A stretch of DNA of 64,000 nucleotides. Source: CAINVV01 sp037137375. GTDB lineage: Bacteria > Bacteroidota > Bacteroidia > Bacteroidales > Prolixibacteraceae. Shown here one piece after another: positions 28,479 through 36,617 of the stretch (position 1 is the first letter of the stretch; every line of letters begins with the position of its first letter). Location of the stretch: positions 62,001 through 126,000 of the forward strand of contig JBAXKJ010000001.1 in assembly GCA_037137375.1 (NCBI GenBank), read 5' to 3'. A model generated the notes under the pieces. The model did not search any database and was not told where the DNA came from. It was given only the letters and a program-made list of their open reading frames with translations. The position numbers and the translations under genes were made by a program.

Positions 28479-29171
28479 ATGAACTGCATCGTAATAGAGG
28501 ATGAACCTGCTGCCCAATCCATTCTTCAGCATTTTATTTCGATGAATGCAGGATTGAAGTTAGGCGGGATTTTCCCCGATGCTTTTTCCGCGCAGGCATA
28601 TCTGGATCAGAACAAGGTTGATTTGATGTTTCTGGATATCAATCTGCCGGAGATGTCGGGGGTTTCATTTCTCCGGTCCTTGGTGCATCCGCCGTTGGTG
28701 ATTTTCACGACCGCTTATTCGCAATATGCCATTGAGGGATTTGATTTAGAGATTGTTGATTTTCTCTTAAAACCCTTCTCCTTCGAGCGTTTCAGCAAGG
28801 CCGTCAACAAGGCCAGGGAGAAGATGAACAACCGGGGTGTTTCCTTTGTGTCGAACAGAATCACGGTCAAATCGGACCGCAGGATCTATCAGATTTCCAT
28901 CGATGATATTTTGTTTGTGGAGGCGTGCGGTGATTATGTCTCCATTTTTTGTACCGATAAGAAGCTGGTGGTGCATGGAACACTGAAAAGCTGGGAAGAG
29001 AAGTTAAATGGATTTGCTTTTCTGAAAGTGCATAGGACAATCCTGGTAAGTCTTGCGAAAATCAATCATATAGAGGGTAATCTGATTCATATCGGGACGC
29101 ATAAGGTGCCTGTTTCCGAGACTTCGAGGCAGAATCTGGTGGATCAGATGATGCGGCAGCCCCCTTTATAA
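28479..29171 (+). CDS. LytTR-type response regulator
   Basis: The protein of 230 residues has a receiver domain with phosphoacceptor in LMFLDINLPEMSG, and a C-terminal LytTR DNA-binding domain with DDILFVEACGDYVSIF and FLKVHRTILVSLAKI. I chose ATG at 28479 (MNCIVIEDEP), since the alternative TTG two codons upstream adds nothing to the receiver. It pairs with the LytS-type kinase just before it. The end of the frame overlaps the end of the convergent gene by 6 bp. Confidence 0.9.
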   Translation: MNCIVIEDEPAAQSILQHFISMNAGLKLGGIFPDAFSAQAYLDQNKVDLMFLDINLPEMSGVSFLRSLVHPPLVIFTTAYSQYAIEGFDLEIVDFLLKPFSFERFSKAVNKAREKMNNRGVSFVSNRITVKSDRRIYQISIDDILFVEACGDYVSIFCTDKKLVVHGTLKSWEEKLNGFAFLKVHRTILVSLAKINHIEGNLIHIGTHKVPVSETSRQNLVDQMMRQPPL

Positions 29172-29822
29172 TCTAAACTCATAGGAAAATCCCATGATAT
29201 ACCTGTTGAGAACCTGGCCGTCGGTCAGCATTCCGTACATCTTAAGTTTCTGGTTCCTGGTCAGGTAACAATTGGCTCCCAAAGTGATCCTTACTTCATT
29301 TAACAAGTTTATGTCGAGGTCTTTACATAGATAAAATGTCTCTACATCCAGCAAAGGCTCTACTTTCTTTTTAGTTCTTTTATAGATCATTTCCATCCTG
29401 TTTCTCCAATAATAGGTCGTCGAGGCATTGGTGTGCGTTTGCGGGTAGAGGGTTATTTGCATTCTTTCCCTGAAGTAGAAAAAGAAATTAGCCAGATGTA
29501 AGTTCGGTTCCAATTGGAAATAAAACCTGTCGACATTTTCGTGGTAAGTGATCCTGTTAAAATTGAGCAGGGAAAAGCCGACGCCGCCCGATAGCCAGGA
29601 TTTGAAAGAGTGGTCACCCTTAAGTCCGATACTTAGCCTGTCGATGATGCTGCTGTTTTGTTTCGTGAAAAATTCGCCGATCATGCCGATAGACGAAGTG
29701 CGGAATTTTTTGAGGAGGTTGACATCATTCCACACGCAAAAATCATCGCTCTTGGCTTCAGATCTCTTCATTCCGCTGAGATTGAAGAGAAAAATTAGGA
29801 GGATGATTTTTGTAATTTTCAT
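29166..29822 (-). CDS. DUF2490-like putative outer-membrane beta-barrel protein
   Basis: The protein has 218 residues from the start at 29822 (MKITKIILLIFLFNLSG), which gives a proper signal peptide and lies 35 bp after a good promoter -7 box. An in-frame ATG at 29909 would fall upstream of that promoter. The mature protein is a row of amphipathic strands (RFYFQLEPNLHLANFFFYFRE, WRNRMEMIYKR) ending in MGFSYEFRL, a terminal aromatic-rich strand typical of outer-membrane barrels. The pattern fits the DUF2490 family, whose function is unknown. Confidence 0.6.
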   Translation of the reverse strand: MKITKIILLIFLFNLSGMKRSEAKSDDFCVWNDVNLLKKFRTSSIGMIGEFFTKQNSSIIDRLSIGLKGDHSFKSWLSGGVGFSLLNFNRITYHENVDRFYFQLEPNLHLANFFFYFRERMQITLYPQTHTNASTTYYWRNRMEMIYKRTKKKVEPLLDVETFYLCKDLDINLLNEVRITLGANCYLTRNQKLKMYGMLTDGQVLNRYIMGFSYEFRL

Positions 29823-29856
29823 CTGCAGATTTCCAGGTTTCCGTCTTAAATTTTTG

Positions 29857-29887
29857 CGAAAGTAATGTTTTTTTAAAAACCGCCAAA
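29857..29887 (-). promoter_or_regulatory. Promoter for the DUF2490-like gene (TTTG - 19 bp - TACTTTCG)
   Basis: On the minus strand TTTG (29884-29887) is followed after 19 bp by TACTTTCG (29857-29864), a 7 of 8 match to TAnnTTTG. The spacing is that of the main Bacteroidota sigma factor. Transcription would start near 29850, which supports translation from 29822. Confidence 0.55.
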
Positions 29888-29916
29888 TGTTGTTAAATTC
29901 GTGACCCAAATATCTA

Positions 29917-31641
29917 ATGATGAAGCATCTTTTACTGTTTATTTTTATAGTTGTCAGCCCTCAGGTTTTTTCCTGCACCAATTTTATCGTCACACGCGGA
30001 GCGAGCCGGGATGGTTCCGTGATGATCACCTATGCAGCTGATTCTCACACCCGTTACGGGGCAATTGCCTATTATGCCGCTGCCGATCACCTACCAGGAA
30101 GCCGCTGTGAGGTGTATCACTACGAAACCGGGAAATTACTTGGTACCATACCGGAGGTTGCGCATACTTTTTCTGTCGTTCAGTTCATGAATGAAAACCA
30201 GGTAGCCATTGGAGAAACCACTTTCGGCGGACTCGATTCGCTGGCTTCACAGCCTTCCGGCATGCTGGATTATGGGTCGCTGATGCGCATCGGATTGCAA
30301 CGGTCCCGCTCAGCCCGCGACATGATCCGGGTGATGACGGAGCTGGTGGCTGAATATGGTTATGCCACTTCCGGGGAGTCTTTTTCGATTTCCGACACGC
30401 GGGAAGCGTGGATCATGGAGCTGATCGGGAAGGGCAAATACGAGAAAGGGGCCGTGTGGGTGGCGCGTCTCATCCCGGATGGTTATGTGTGCGGTCATGC
30501 CAACCAGGCACGCATCACGACTTTCCCTTTCTACAAAGTCAACAATTGGAATGATCCGAAGCAGACTGTTTTTCATTCTTCCGATGTGATTAGTTTCGCC
30601 CGGAAACAAGGTTTTTACAAGGGGAAAGATGAAGCTTTCAGTTTCTCTGACGTTTATAATCCAATGAAATTCGGTGGTGCAAGATTTTGCGATGCCAGGG
30701 TCTGGGCTTTTTTCAGATCAGTTAGCAGTTCGGTTCGCGACAATCCTGCGTACACCTCTTATGCCTTGGGCCAATTTTCCCATGAGTCCTTGTTTTTTGA
30801 CCACTCTGCTAATCCCAACGGTTATGTCTCAAACAGGTTGCCTTTGTGGGTGAAACCTGATTCGCCTATAGCACTGCAGGATGTGATGACCAGGATGCGC
30901 GACCATTACGAGGATACTCCGCTGACAATGGTTAATGATCCCGGAGCCGGACCTTTTAAGCTGCCTTATCGCTGGCGTCCGATGGAATTTGAGGTCGACA
31001 GCACGATGTATCTGTGCGAGAGGGCAGTAGCGACCCAGCAGACGGGTTACAGTTTTGTGGCGCAGTCGAGGGGTAATGCTCCTGAGGCTGCAGGTGGCAT
31101 CTTCTGGTTTGGCGTGGATGATACGGATGGTTGTGTTTACGCCCCTTTTTATTGCAGGATCTCTTCTGTCCCTTTCAGTTATGCGGTTGGAAACGGTTCG
31201 ATGATCACCTGGTCGCCGACTTCGGCTTACTGGACCTTCAGTCAGGTTAACAACTGGGCTTATACCCGATACAATGTGATTCACCCGGAGATTGCCTCGA
31301 AACAGTCTTTCCTGGAAAGTCAGTTTATCTCACAGATTCCTTCGATTGATGCGCAGGCACAGGAGTTTGCCAGGAAGGATCCTGCCGCGGCTGTTGCCTT
31401 TCTAACACGATTTTCTGCCTCGACAGGTAACAAGTTGGTTGCAGACTGGCAGAATTTTTATCATTATCTCTTCATGAAGTACCACGATGGGAACATCAAG
31501 ATCACTGAGGGGGAGAAATTGCTGGATAATGGCAACGGGAAGAATGTGCCGAAGAAACCTTTGCAACCTGGTTATGGAAAAGAGTGGGAGCGGATGATGA
31601 TACAGGGTACCGGCGACAGGCTGAAGGTGCCAAAAGAATAA
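29917..31641 (+). CDS. Peptidase family C69 (dipeptidase A-like) secreted protein
   Basis: The protein of 574 residues has a signal peptide (about 1-19) ending directly before CTNFIVTRGASRDGS. In C69 peptidases the N-terminal cysteine exposed after cleavage is the nucleophile, so signal removal and activation may coincide here. Other family features are GETTFGG, YGSLMRIGLQRSRSARDMI, EAWIMELIGKG and VCGHANQARI. It should act on small peptides in the periplasm or outside. It is followed after 21 bp by a YdjC-type deacetylase, so the two may be co-expressed. Confidence 0.85.
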   Translation: MMKHLLLFIFIVVSPQVFSCTNFIVTRGASRDGSVMITYAADSHTRYGAIAYYAAADHLPGSRCEVYHYETGKLLGTIPEVAHTFSVVQFMNENQVAIGETTFGGLDSLASQPSGMLDYGSLMRIGLQRSRSARDMIRVMTELVAEYGYATSGESFSISDTREAWIMELIGKGKYEKGAVWVARLIPDGYVCGHANQARITTFPFYKVNNWNDPKQTVFHSSDVISFARKQGFYKGKDEAFSFSDVYNPMKFGGARFCDARVWAFFRSVSSSVRDNPAYTSYALGQFSHESLFFDHSANPNGYVSNRLPLWVKPDSPIALQDVMTRMRDHYEDTPLTMVNDPGAGPFKLPYRWRPMEFEVDSTMYLCERAVATQQTGYSFVAQSRGNAPEAAGGIFWFGVDDTDGCVYAPFYCRISSVPFSYAVGNGSMITWSPTSAYWTFSQVNNWAYTRYNVIHPEIASKQSFLESQFISQIPSIDAQAQEFARKDPAAAVAFLTRFSASTGNKLVADWQNFYHYLFMKYHDGNIKITEGEKLLDNGNGKNVPKKPLQPGYGKEWERMMIQGTGDRLKVPKE

Positions 31642-31662
31642 TTTTAATTTGAGTCTCAAGTT

Positions 31663-32643
31663 ATGCGAATTACTTATACTACTTTCAATTTTCGGAAATT
31701 TGGGATCCTTTTTGGGATCTTGGTCACGCTATTTTTTAACCTTCCTGTTTCAGTTTCCGGTCAGACCAAACTGCTGAGCGAACGGTTGGGCTACAAACCG
31801 ACAGATAAGTTGCTGATTGTTAACTGCGATGATTGCGGCATGTGTAATTCGGCCAATCTTGCGGCCATCGAAGGGATGGAGAAGGGTCTGATTACCTCGG
31901 GGACCATCATGATGCCATGTCCATGGTCTTCTGCGATAGCCGATTATGCCAAGAACCATCCTGAGAAGGATTTCGGGGTGCATCTGACCCACACGGCTGA
32001 GTGGCGGTTCTATCGCTGGGGACCGGTTGCGCCCAGGGATCAGGTGAAGGGTCTGGTTGATCCGGATGGATTTCTCTGGAGGAGTGTTGAGGAGGTTTAT
32101 GCTCATGCCAAGCCGGAAGAGGCGCTTCTGGAGGGACGTGCCCAGATCCGTAAAGCGCTTACTTTGGGAGTTCCAGTGACGCATATTGATTCGCACATGG
32201 GTACGATGCAATATTCGGCCGACTATGTGAAGGCTTATGTGCAGCTTTCCATGGAGTTTAATTTGCCTCTGCGGATGCCATCCCAGTCAACCATGTTGAA
32301 ATTCAATCAGCCAACCTTGCGGGAAGAACTTTCCCGGCAGGGGATTGTCTTTACCGACTATTTTATTTACGACGAGATGCAGGATTACAAGGAAGTGAAG
32401 CCTTTTTGGACTCAAATCATTAAAAATCTGAAACCAGGAGTGACGGAGATATTCATCCATGCCTCAAAGTTAAGCGATGAGCTTCGGGCTATTACCGGAA
32501 CCGCCGAGAAGCGGGCACAGGAGGCGGCTTGCTTCACAACTGATCCCGATATCGCTAAGCTGATAAAATCTGAAGGGGTGATTCTGATAGGGTATAGACC
32601 TCTGATGGAGCTGCAAAGGAAGCTGAGAAAGAGTGAAAAGTAG
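31663..32643 (+). CDS. YdjC/ChbG-type carbohydrate deacetylase, exported
   Basis: The protein of 326 residues has a hydrophobic N-terminal signal (about 12-33, ending VSVSGQ). The YdjC fold is marked by LLIVNCDDCGMCNSAN (metal Asp pair), FGVHLTHTAEW (metal His) and VTHIDSHMGTMQ (second metal His and catalytic residues). Such enzymes remove N-acetyl groups from amino sugars such as chitooligosaccharides. Most family members are cytoplasmic, so the export signal is a variation common in Bacteroidota. Substrate is unknown. Confidence 0.82.
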   Translation: MRITYTTFNFRKFGILFGILVTLFFNLPVSVSGQTKLLSERLGYKPTDKLLIVNCDDCGMCNSANLAAIEGMEKGLITSGTIMMPCPWSSAIADYAKNHPEKDFGVHLTHTAEWRFYRWGPVAPRDQVKGLVDPDGFLWRSVEEVYAHAKPEEALLEGRAQIRKALTLGVPVTHIDSHMGTMQYSADYVKAYVQLSMEFNLPLRMPSQSTMLKFNQPTLREELSRQGIVFTDYFIYDEMQDYKEVKPFWTQIIKNLKPGVTEIFIHASKLSDELRAITGTAEKRAQEAACFTTDPDIAKLIKSEGVILIGYRPLMELQRKLRKSEK

Positions 32644-32699
32644 TTGCAGCCTGCGTCCACTATACTAATATTGCCCGCAAACCCTTATTATTTAGGCCG

Positions 32700-32719
32700 A
32701 CCCCTCTTTGAAGAAGGGT
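32700..32719. terminator. Possible hairpin between convergent genes
   Basis: ACCCCTCTT and AAGAAGGGT form a 9 bp stem with one mismatch and a 2 bp gap, in the short space between the deacetylase gene and the usher-like gene. There is no strong T-run, so it is only a possible terminator. Confidence 0.3.
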
Positions 32720-32729
32720 TAAAGCTATT

Positions 32730-35700
32730 TTACTTCTTTCTCAATTTTGGCGGAGGGATTTCACTGATTTGATCTGCCTTGAATAATCCGGATTTGAGAA
32801 TCGTTTCCTTACAAGCATTTAACTCTTCTTTCCTGGCAAAACCACCCAATCTTACCATAAATAAACCATTTTCAAATTTTACAATTAACTGGCAATTAGT
32901 TATTTCTGATATTTTCTGATAGAGTTTCATTGCATTTTCTTTGATCTTGAAAGCTCCGACCTGAATATAGAATAATCCATTTGAGGGTTTGTTAACTGTG
33001 TCTGGTAAGGCAATAGTATTTGGCTTGGCAACAATATTTGGCTTTGTTATTGGCTGGGTTAAGCTCTTTTTCGGAACTTCCACTATAGAGAGTTTTTCAT
33101 CTTTCACGTTTTTTTTCGTGGTATCTTTCTGAGCCGCAACAATGGGGAGTTTCTCATCTTTCACGATTTTCTTCGTAGAATCGGCAGGAGTTTTGTCAGG
33201 AATTACTTTTGCATTTTCAGGATGCGACTCCTTGACAGGTAAAATAGCCGGGTTTTGGGGCACTTCTATTTTTTCAGGTTGAAAGATCTCTTCTTCCTTT
33301 CTCTTACTCGTCAGAAGAAAGTCCTTTCCTTCCACGATGTCGCCGTCCCTGCTTTGTTTGATTGAAAAATGCAAGGTGTCCGGTTCGCATTTCATCTGTA
33401 TTCTCTTCAATTGGGTTGTATCAACCTGTGCATAATAATTACCGGGAGCCAGTCCAAGGAAATTAAAATAGCCATCCGGTTCCGTTAATGTTCTACCAAC
33501 CTGCTGCGCTTTCATATTAAAGAAATTCACGACAATCCGACTAATACCTTTTGAATCTCCCTGACCTTTTTGGGATATCGTCCCAGCCACTTCCCCGACC
33601 ACAGAAATTGGAACCTCCACCAGTTTGAACATATTGGGATCCACGATAATATTCATGGTCTTTTTTCGAAGTTTCCAGGCTACATTGTTAAAACTGTTCT
33701 GATCGAATTCGACAAAGTAGGATGTATAAGGTTCCAGGTCCACAACCCGTATGGTGGAGTCTTTGTCGTTCTGAAAAGGCCTGCCACCGCTGATTCTTAT
33801 GTTCAGATCAAATTCTTTTGGTTCACCCGGGTCCCGGCGATTATTACAGTTCAGATCAAGAAAAGGGGAAAAAACAATGGCGCCCTTGCCAACGCTAACA
33901 CGGTTATTGGCCCCAAAATAGTGTGTTTTGGCATCCATAATCAGGCTACCTCGGGCCATTTCCATGGTTGTCGTCCCGCTTTCTGATTGTCTGATAGTAA
34001 ATCCTGCCTGAGCAAAAGAAAGATCGTACCTGAAGCCAAATTGTGCCATCTGTGTTCCACTCAAAAAATTATTTTCGTAGGAAAGAGAGAGAAATCCATT
34101 TTTGAAAACGTATTTTTCCAAGCCTAATTTCGCGGAGATTATCTGGCCATGAGTGTAATTAAACTGGGTCTGTGGTAGAAGCATGTACCCTTTTGGCAGT
34201 CTGATGGATGTGGATAAATTGCTGTAAATATAAGGATCACTGTGTTCAGAGAACATGGCATTATTGGTCAGATTGGTGTTGAAACCCCAAAGGATACCAG
34301 AAATAAGCCATTCGGCTGTAGCATATTGTGTACCGGGCATGATGATTTTGTCATAGGACATCCGATTGTAAAATGACAGTTTGTTCATCTTAATTGGTAA
34401 TGAAAAAATGGCTTTTCTTTCCTCCAGGTAGTTGTAGTTTACTGCCTTTTGACCGGGATCATATTTGATATAATTCAACTCCAATTGTATATTTTTTGGA
34501 AATTGATAGTTAAAGATGGTTTTACTCCTGACTCCGTACATATAATCCTCTGATAGTATGAGGTTTGATAAAGGTCTTGCCGTGACAGAGGCAAATGGCA
34601 TGGTGGTCTTTGATTCTAAAGTAGAAAGATATTCCACTCCTGCACCGATAGTCATAAATTTACTTAATCCGTAATTGGCATTTACCCTGGAGAAAATTGA
34701 TCCCTTACCATCTTCGACGATTCCGCCTGAAGCAGTATACTCCAATTTTTTTACAGGAATAAAGTTAAAGGGGATAGTCAGGGTCTGTTCTTTTGATCGC
34801 TCTTCTCCCCAGGGGCCATAGAACTTAAATTTCACCAGGGAGTTTCCGTAAACCAAAGGAACCTGAAAGGTGAAGAATCCTGATGCATCTGCTATTTTGT
34901 AATCCACCATTACATTGTTGACATATAGCTCTACTGTCCAGTTTGGATTGGTATAATCGCTCATGGCATATGTGCCGAAAGAACGGCGGTAAGTAGTTGG
35001 AGTATTGGTAAACCGGATACCAACCACTGGGTTGTAGATGGAAGAAACAGCATCCGTGCCTATTTTGCCCAGAATAGTCTGACGTAACCAGGAGCGGTTG
35101 TTATTAACATATTTTAAGGTGTAATATTGCTGTTTTTCCGTGAATTGCTCATTAGTATTAAAATTAAGCAAAACATTCGACTCACCGCCTGCCAATACCA
35201 TTCCTAAGGCTAAATTGATCCGGTTATCAACTTTCTTGCCAATATCTTGTGTTGAAAGCAGGGACCAGTCTGCCATACCCACATGGAACAATGGATGACT
35301 TCGCTGGATTAGTGTATCAGCCTGGATTATTCCGGCGACTCTATTTATATTCTGCCGCATTTGTTCGAGTCTCTTTTCTCGCATGGCCGGCAGTTCAAGA
35401 TTAGTCTGCATGGAGACCGCAAGGTTGCGGAACGAGAATCTACAGTTAAGTCCGAATATTTCCCCGAAAAAATTGGATCGAAGATACAAATTGGTTTCCG
35501 TTTGGATCATCTCTCCCTTTTTAAGCTGAAACTGTTTACCCTGAAAGCTGATCCTTAGATTCTTAAAATCAAAAACATAGGGCTCCTTTATTGTAATTAG
35601 GAAACCGGAAATAGAATCCATCGATTGGGACATAGTAGTCTTAAAATTCAGAAATTCAAAAATTTCTTTCACAGGAAGATAGACCACATCTTCTTGAATG

Positions 35701-35903
35701 ACTGCCGGTATTTCAATTTGACCAATATCTTTTACCTGCAGGAAGACCGAAATCTCATCATAGATAGGATCATTTTGGGCATCAACACGATATGATAAAA
35801 GAAGAAAGAAAAGCATAAACCCGAAGAAATACCCTCGTTTACTGGAGGTTTTCCAGTTAAAGAGGGGAACAATCAAAAGAAGTTTTTTAATCTTCGGATT
35901 CAA
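32730..35903 (-). CDS. Usher-like outer-membrane assembly protein with a C-terminal SPOR domain
   Basis: The protein of 1057 residues has a signal peptide ending VDAQ (near 43). An N-terminal domain (about 45-190: DEISVFLQVKDIG, VVYLPVKEIFEFLNF, LYLRSNFFGEIFGLNCRF) resembles that of archaic or alternative fimbrial ushers. A long amphipathic-strand barrel follows, with usher-type SFGTYAMSDYTNPNWTVELY (about 305-325), then ADASGFFTFQVPLVYG and VKFKFYGPWGEER (to about 367). From about 685, DLNCNNRRDPGEP and two carboxypeptidase-regulatory-like domains fit an usher C-terminal region. A Lys/Pro-rich linker (890-975) leads to a SPOR domain (976-1057, FYIQVGAFKIKENA, MVRLGGFARKEEL), which should bind peptidoglycan. 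I know of no usher described with SPOR. It closes the run of tip, T9SS and pilin-like genes. TonB-like or other barrels are less likely given the neighbours. Confidence 0.75.
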   Translation of the reverse strand: MNPKIKKLLLIVPLFNWKTSSKRGYFFGFMLFFLLLSYRVDAQNDPIYDEISVFLQVKDIGQIEIPAVIQEDVVYLPVKEIFEFLNFKTTMSQSMDSISGFLITIKEPYVFDFKNLRISFQGKQFQLKKGEMIQTETNLYLRSNFFGEIFGLNCRFSFRNLAVSMQTNLELPAMREKRLEQMRQNINRVAGIIQADTLIQRSHPLFHVGMADWSLLSTQDIGKKVDNRINLALGMVLAGGESNVLLNFNTNEQFTEKQQYYTLKYVNNNRSWLRQTILGKIGTDAVSSIYNPVVGIRFTNTPTTYRRSFGTYAMSDYTNPNWTVELYVNNVMVDYKIADASGFFTFQVPLVYGNSLVKFKFYGPWGEERSKEQTLTIPFNFIPVKKLEYTASGGIVEDGKGSIFSRVNANYGLSKFMTIGAGVEYLSTLESKTTMPFASVTARPLSNLILSEDYMYGVRSKTIFNYQFPKNIQLELNYIKYDPGQKAVNYNYLEERKAIFSLPIKMNKLSFYNRMSYDKIIMPGTQYATAEWLISGILWGFNTNLTNNAMFSEHSDPYIYSNLSTSIRLPKGYMLLPQTQFNYTHGQIISAKLGLEKYVFKNGFLSLSYENNFLSGTQMAQFGFRYDLSFAQAGFTIRQSESGTTTMEMARGSLIMDAKTHYFGANNRVSVGKGAIVFSPFLDLNCNNRRDPGEPKEFDLNIRISGGRPFQNDKDSTIRVVDLEPYTSYFVEFDQNSFNNVAWKLRKKTMNIIVDPNMFKLVEVPISVVGEVAGTISQKGQGDSKGISRIVVNFFNMKAQQVGRTLTEPDGYFNFLGLAPGNYYAQVDTTQLKRIQMKCEPDTLHFSIKQSRDGDIVEGKDFLLTSKRKEEEIFQPEKIEVPQNPAILPVKESHPENAKVIPDKTPADSTKKIVKDEKLPIVAAQKDTTKKNVKDEKLSIVEVPKKSLTQPITKPNIVAKPNTIALPDTVNKPSNGLFYIQVGAFKIKENAMKLYQKISEITNCQLIVKFENGLFMVRLGGFARKEELNACKETILKSGLFKADQISEIPPPKLRKK

Positions 35904-36059
35904 TTATGTGCAAATTAAATTGTTTTTGGGGGATTTTCTCCACATTGTTGCGAATTTGCGAGATTGTCTACTTCTAAAATAAATTACGAAGGAGATGAGA
36001 AAAGAGTTATCAACTTATTCATGTTCATAAAAACCAGATTCCATTTCCATTAAAAAAAA

Positions 36060-36617
36060 TTATTGCTGTATAAATGTAATTGTAAATGAACCTGAATATG
36101 AACCTGCCGGATTTGTACCAAGAGAATTAACTGTGAGAGTTCCACCCACATAGACATACGTTACACCGGAACAAATGAACTGAGATCCGGTACTTGTGTC
36201 ATTGTTTTTATCAATAGCAAGTGGTAAAGTATTTAAACCATAAGCTAAATCGAATGTTTGTATAGATGAGATTGTAATTAGAGTACCCGGTAAGGCCGTG
36301 ACAGTAAAAAGCGCAGGTGTAAAAGTCGAGCTTTTTTCGTAAACACTACCACTAACAGAGCGTGATCCGGATTTGGAAATATAAACAGTTCCATAGCTCC
36401 CAGCTTGAATTACTGTCCCAAACTCAAGATGCTGCAATGTACTGACGGTCACTACTATAGGCGTTGGTGGTTTTTCCTGACCTAAAATATCGAAGGGCAG
36501 TAGCATCAAAATCCCCATAAAACAATATAACACTGAGATGAAACGCCTCAATTCCTGGCTTCGAAAGTGCCCAGTTACTGGTATTCTGACAATTATTTTA
36601 TAAATACTTATTTTCAT
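36060..36617 (-). CDS. DUF4402 pilin-like subunit of the usher cluster
   Basis: The protein of 185 residues has an N-terminal hydrophobic signal (about 27-46, ending ILGQ). The mature domain begins PIVVTVSTLQHLEFGTVI and ends with YVGGTLTVNSLGTNPAGSYSGSFTITF, the two most constant parts of DUF4402. The last strand ends the protein, as in spore-coat-U/Csu-type pilins that are joined by donor-strand exchange. Its ATG overlaps the TGA of the T9SS gene (ATGA, 4 bp), so the two are translationally coupled. The usher-like gene follows after 156 bp. It is more diverged than the array pilins, so it may be a minor or adaptor subunit (inference). Confidence 0.75.
   Translation of the reverse strand: MKISIYKIIVRIPVTGHFRSQELRRFISVLYCFMGILMLLPFDILGQEKPPTPIVVTVSTLQHLEFGTVIQAGSYGTVYISKSGSRSVSGSVYEKSSTFTPALFTVTALPGTLITISSIQTFDLAYGLNTLPLAIDKNNDTSTGSQFICSGVTYVYVGGTLTVNSLGTNPAGSYSGSFTITFIQQ

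Noticed and set aside
8731..29171. Overlapping stops of convergent genes at 8731-8734, 16747-16750 and 29166-29171 as a special control feature
   Set aside because: Short overlaps between convergent genes are common in compact genomes, and the TTAA or TTATAA sequences simply supply stops on both strands.
32730..35903. TonB-dependent receptor (SusC-like)
   Set aside because: No plug domain or TonB box is seen, no SusD-like gene follows, and the middle part follows the usher pattern (ADASG.F.F.VPL.YG and FYGPWGEER).
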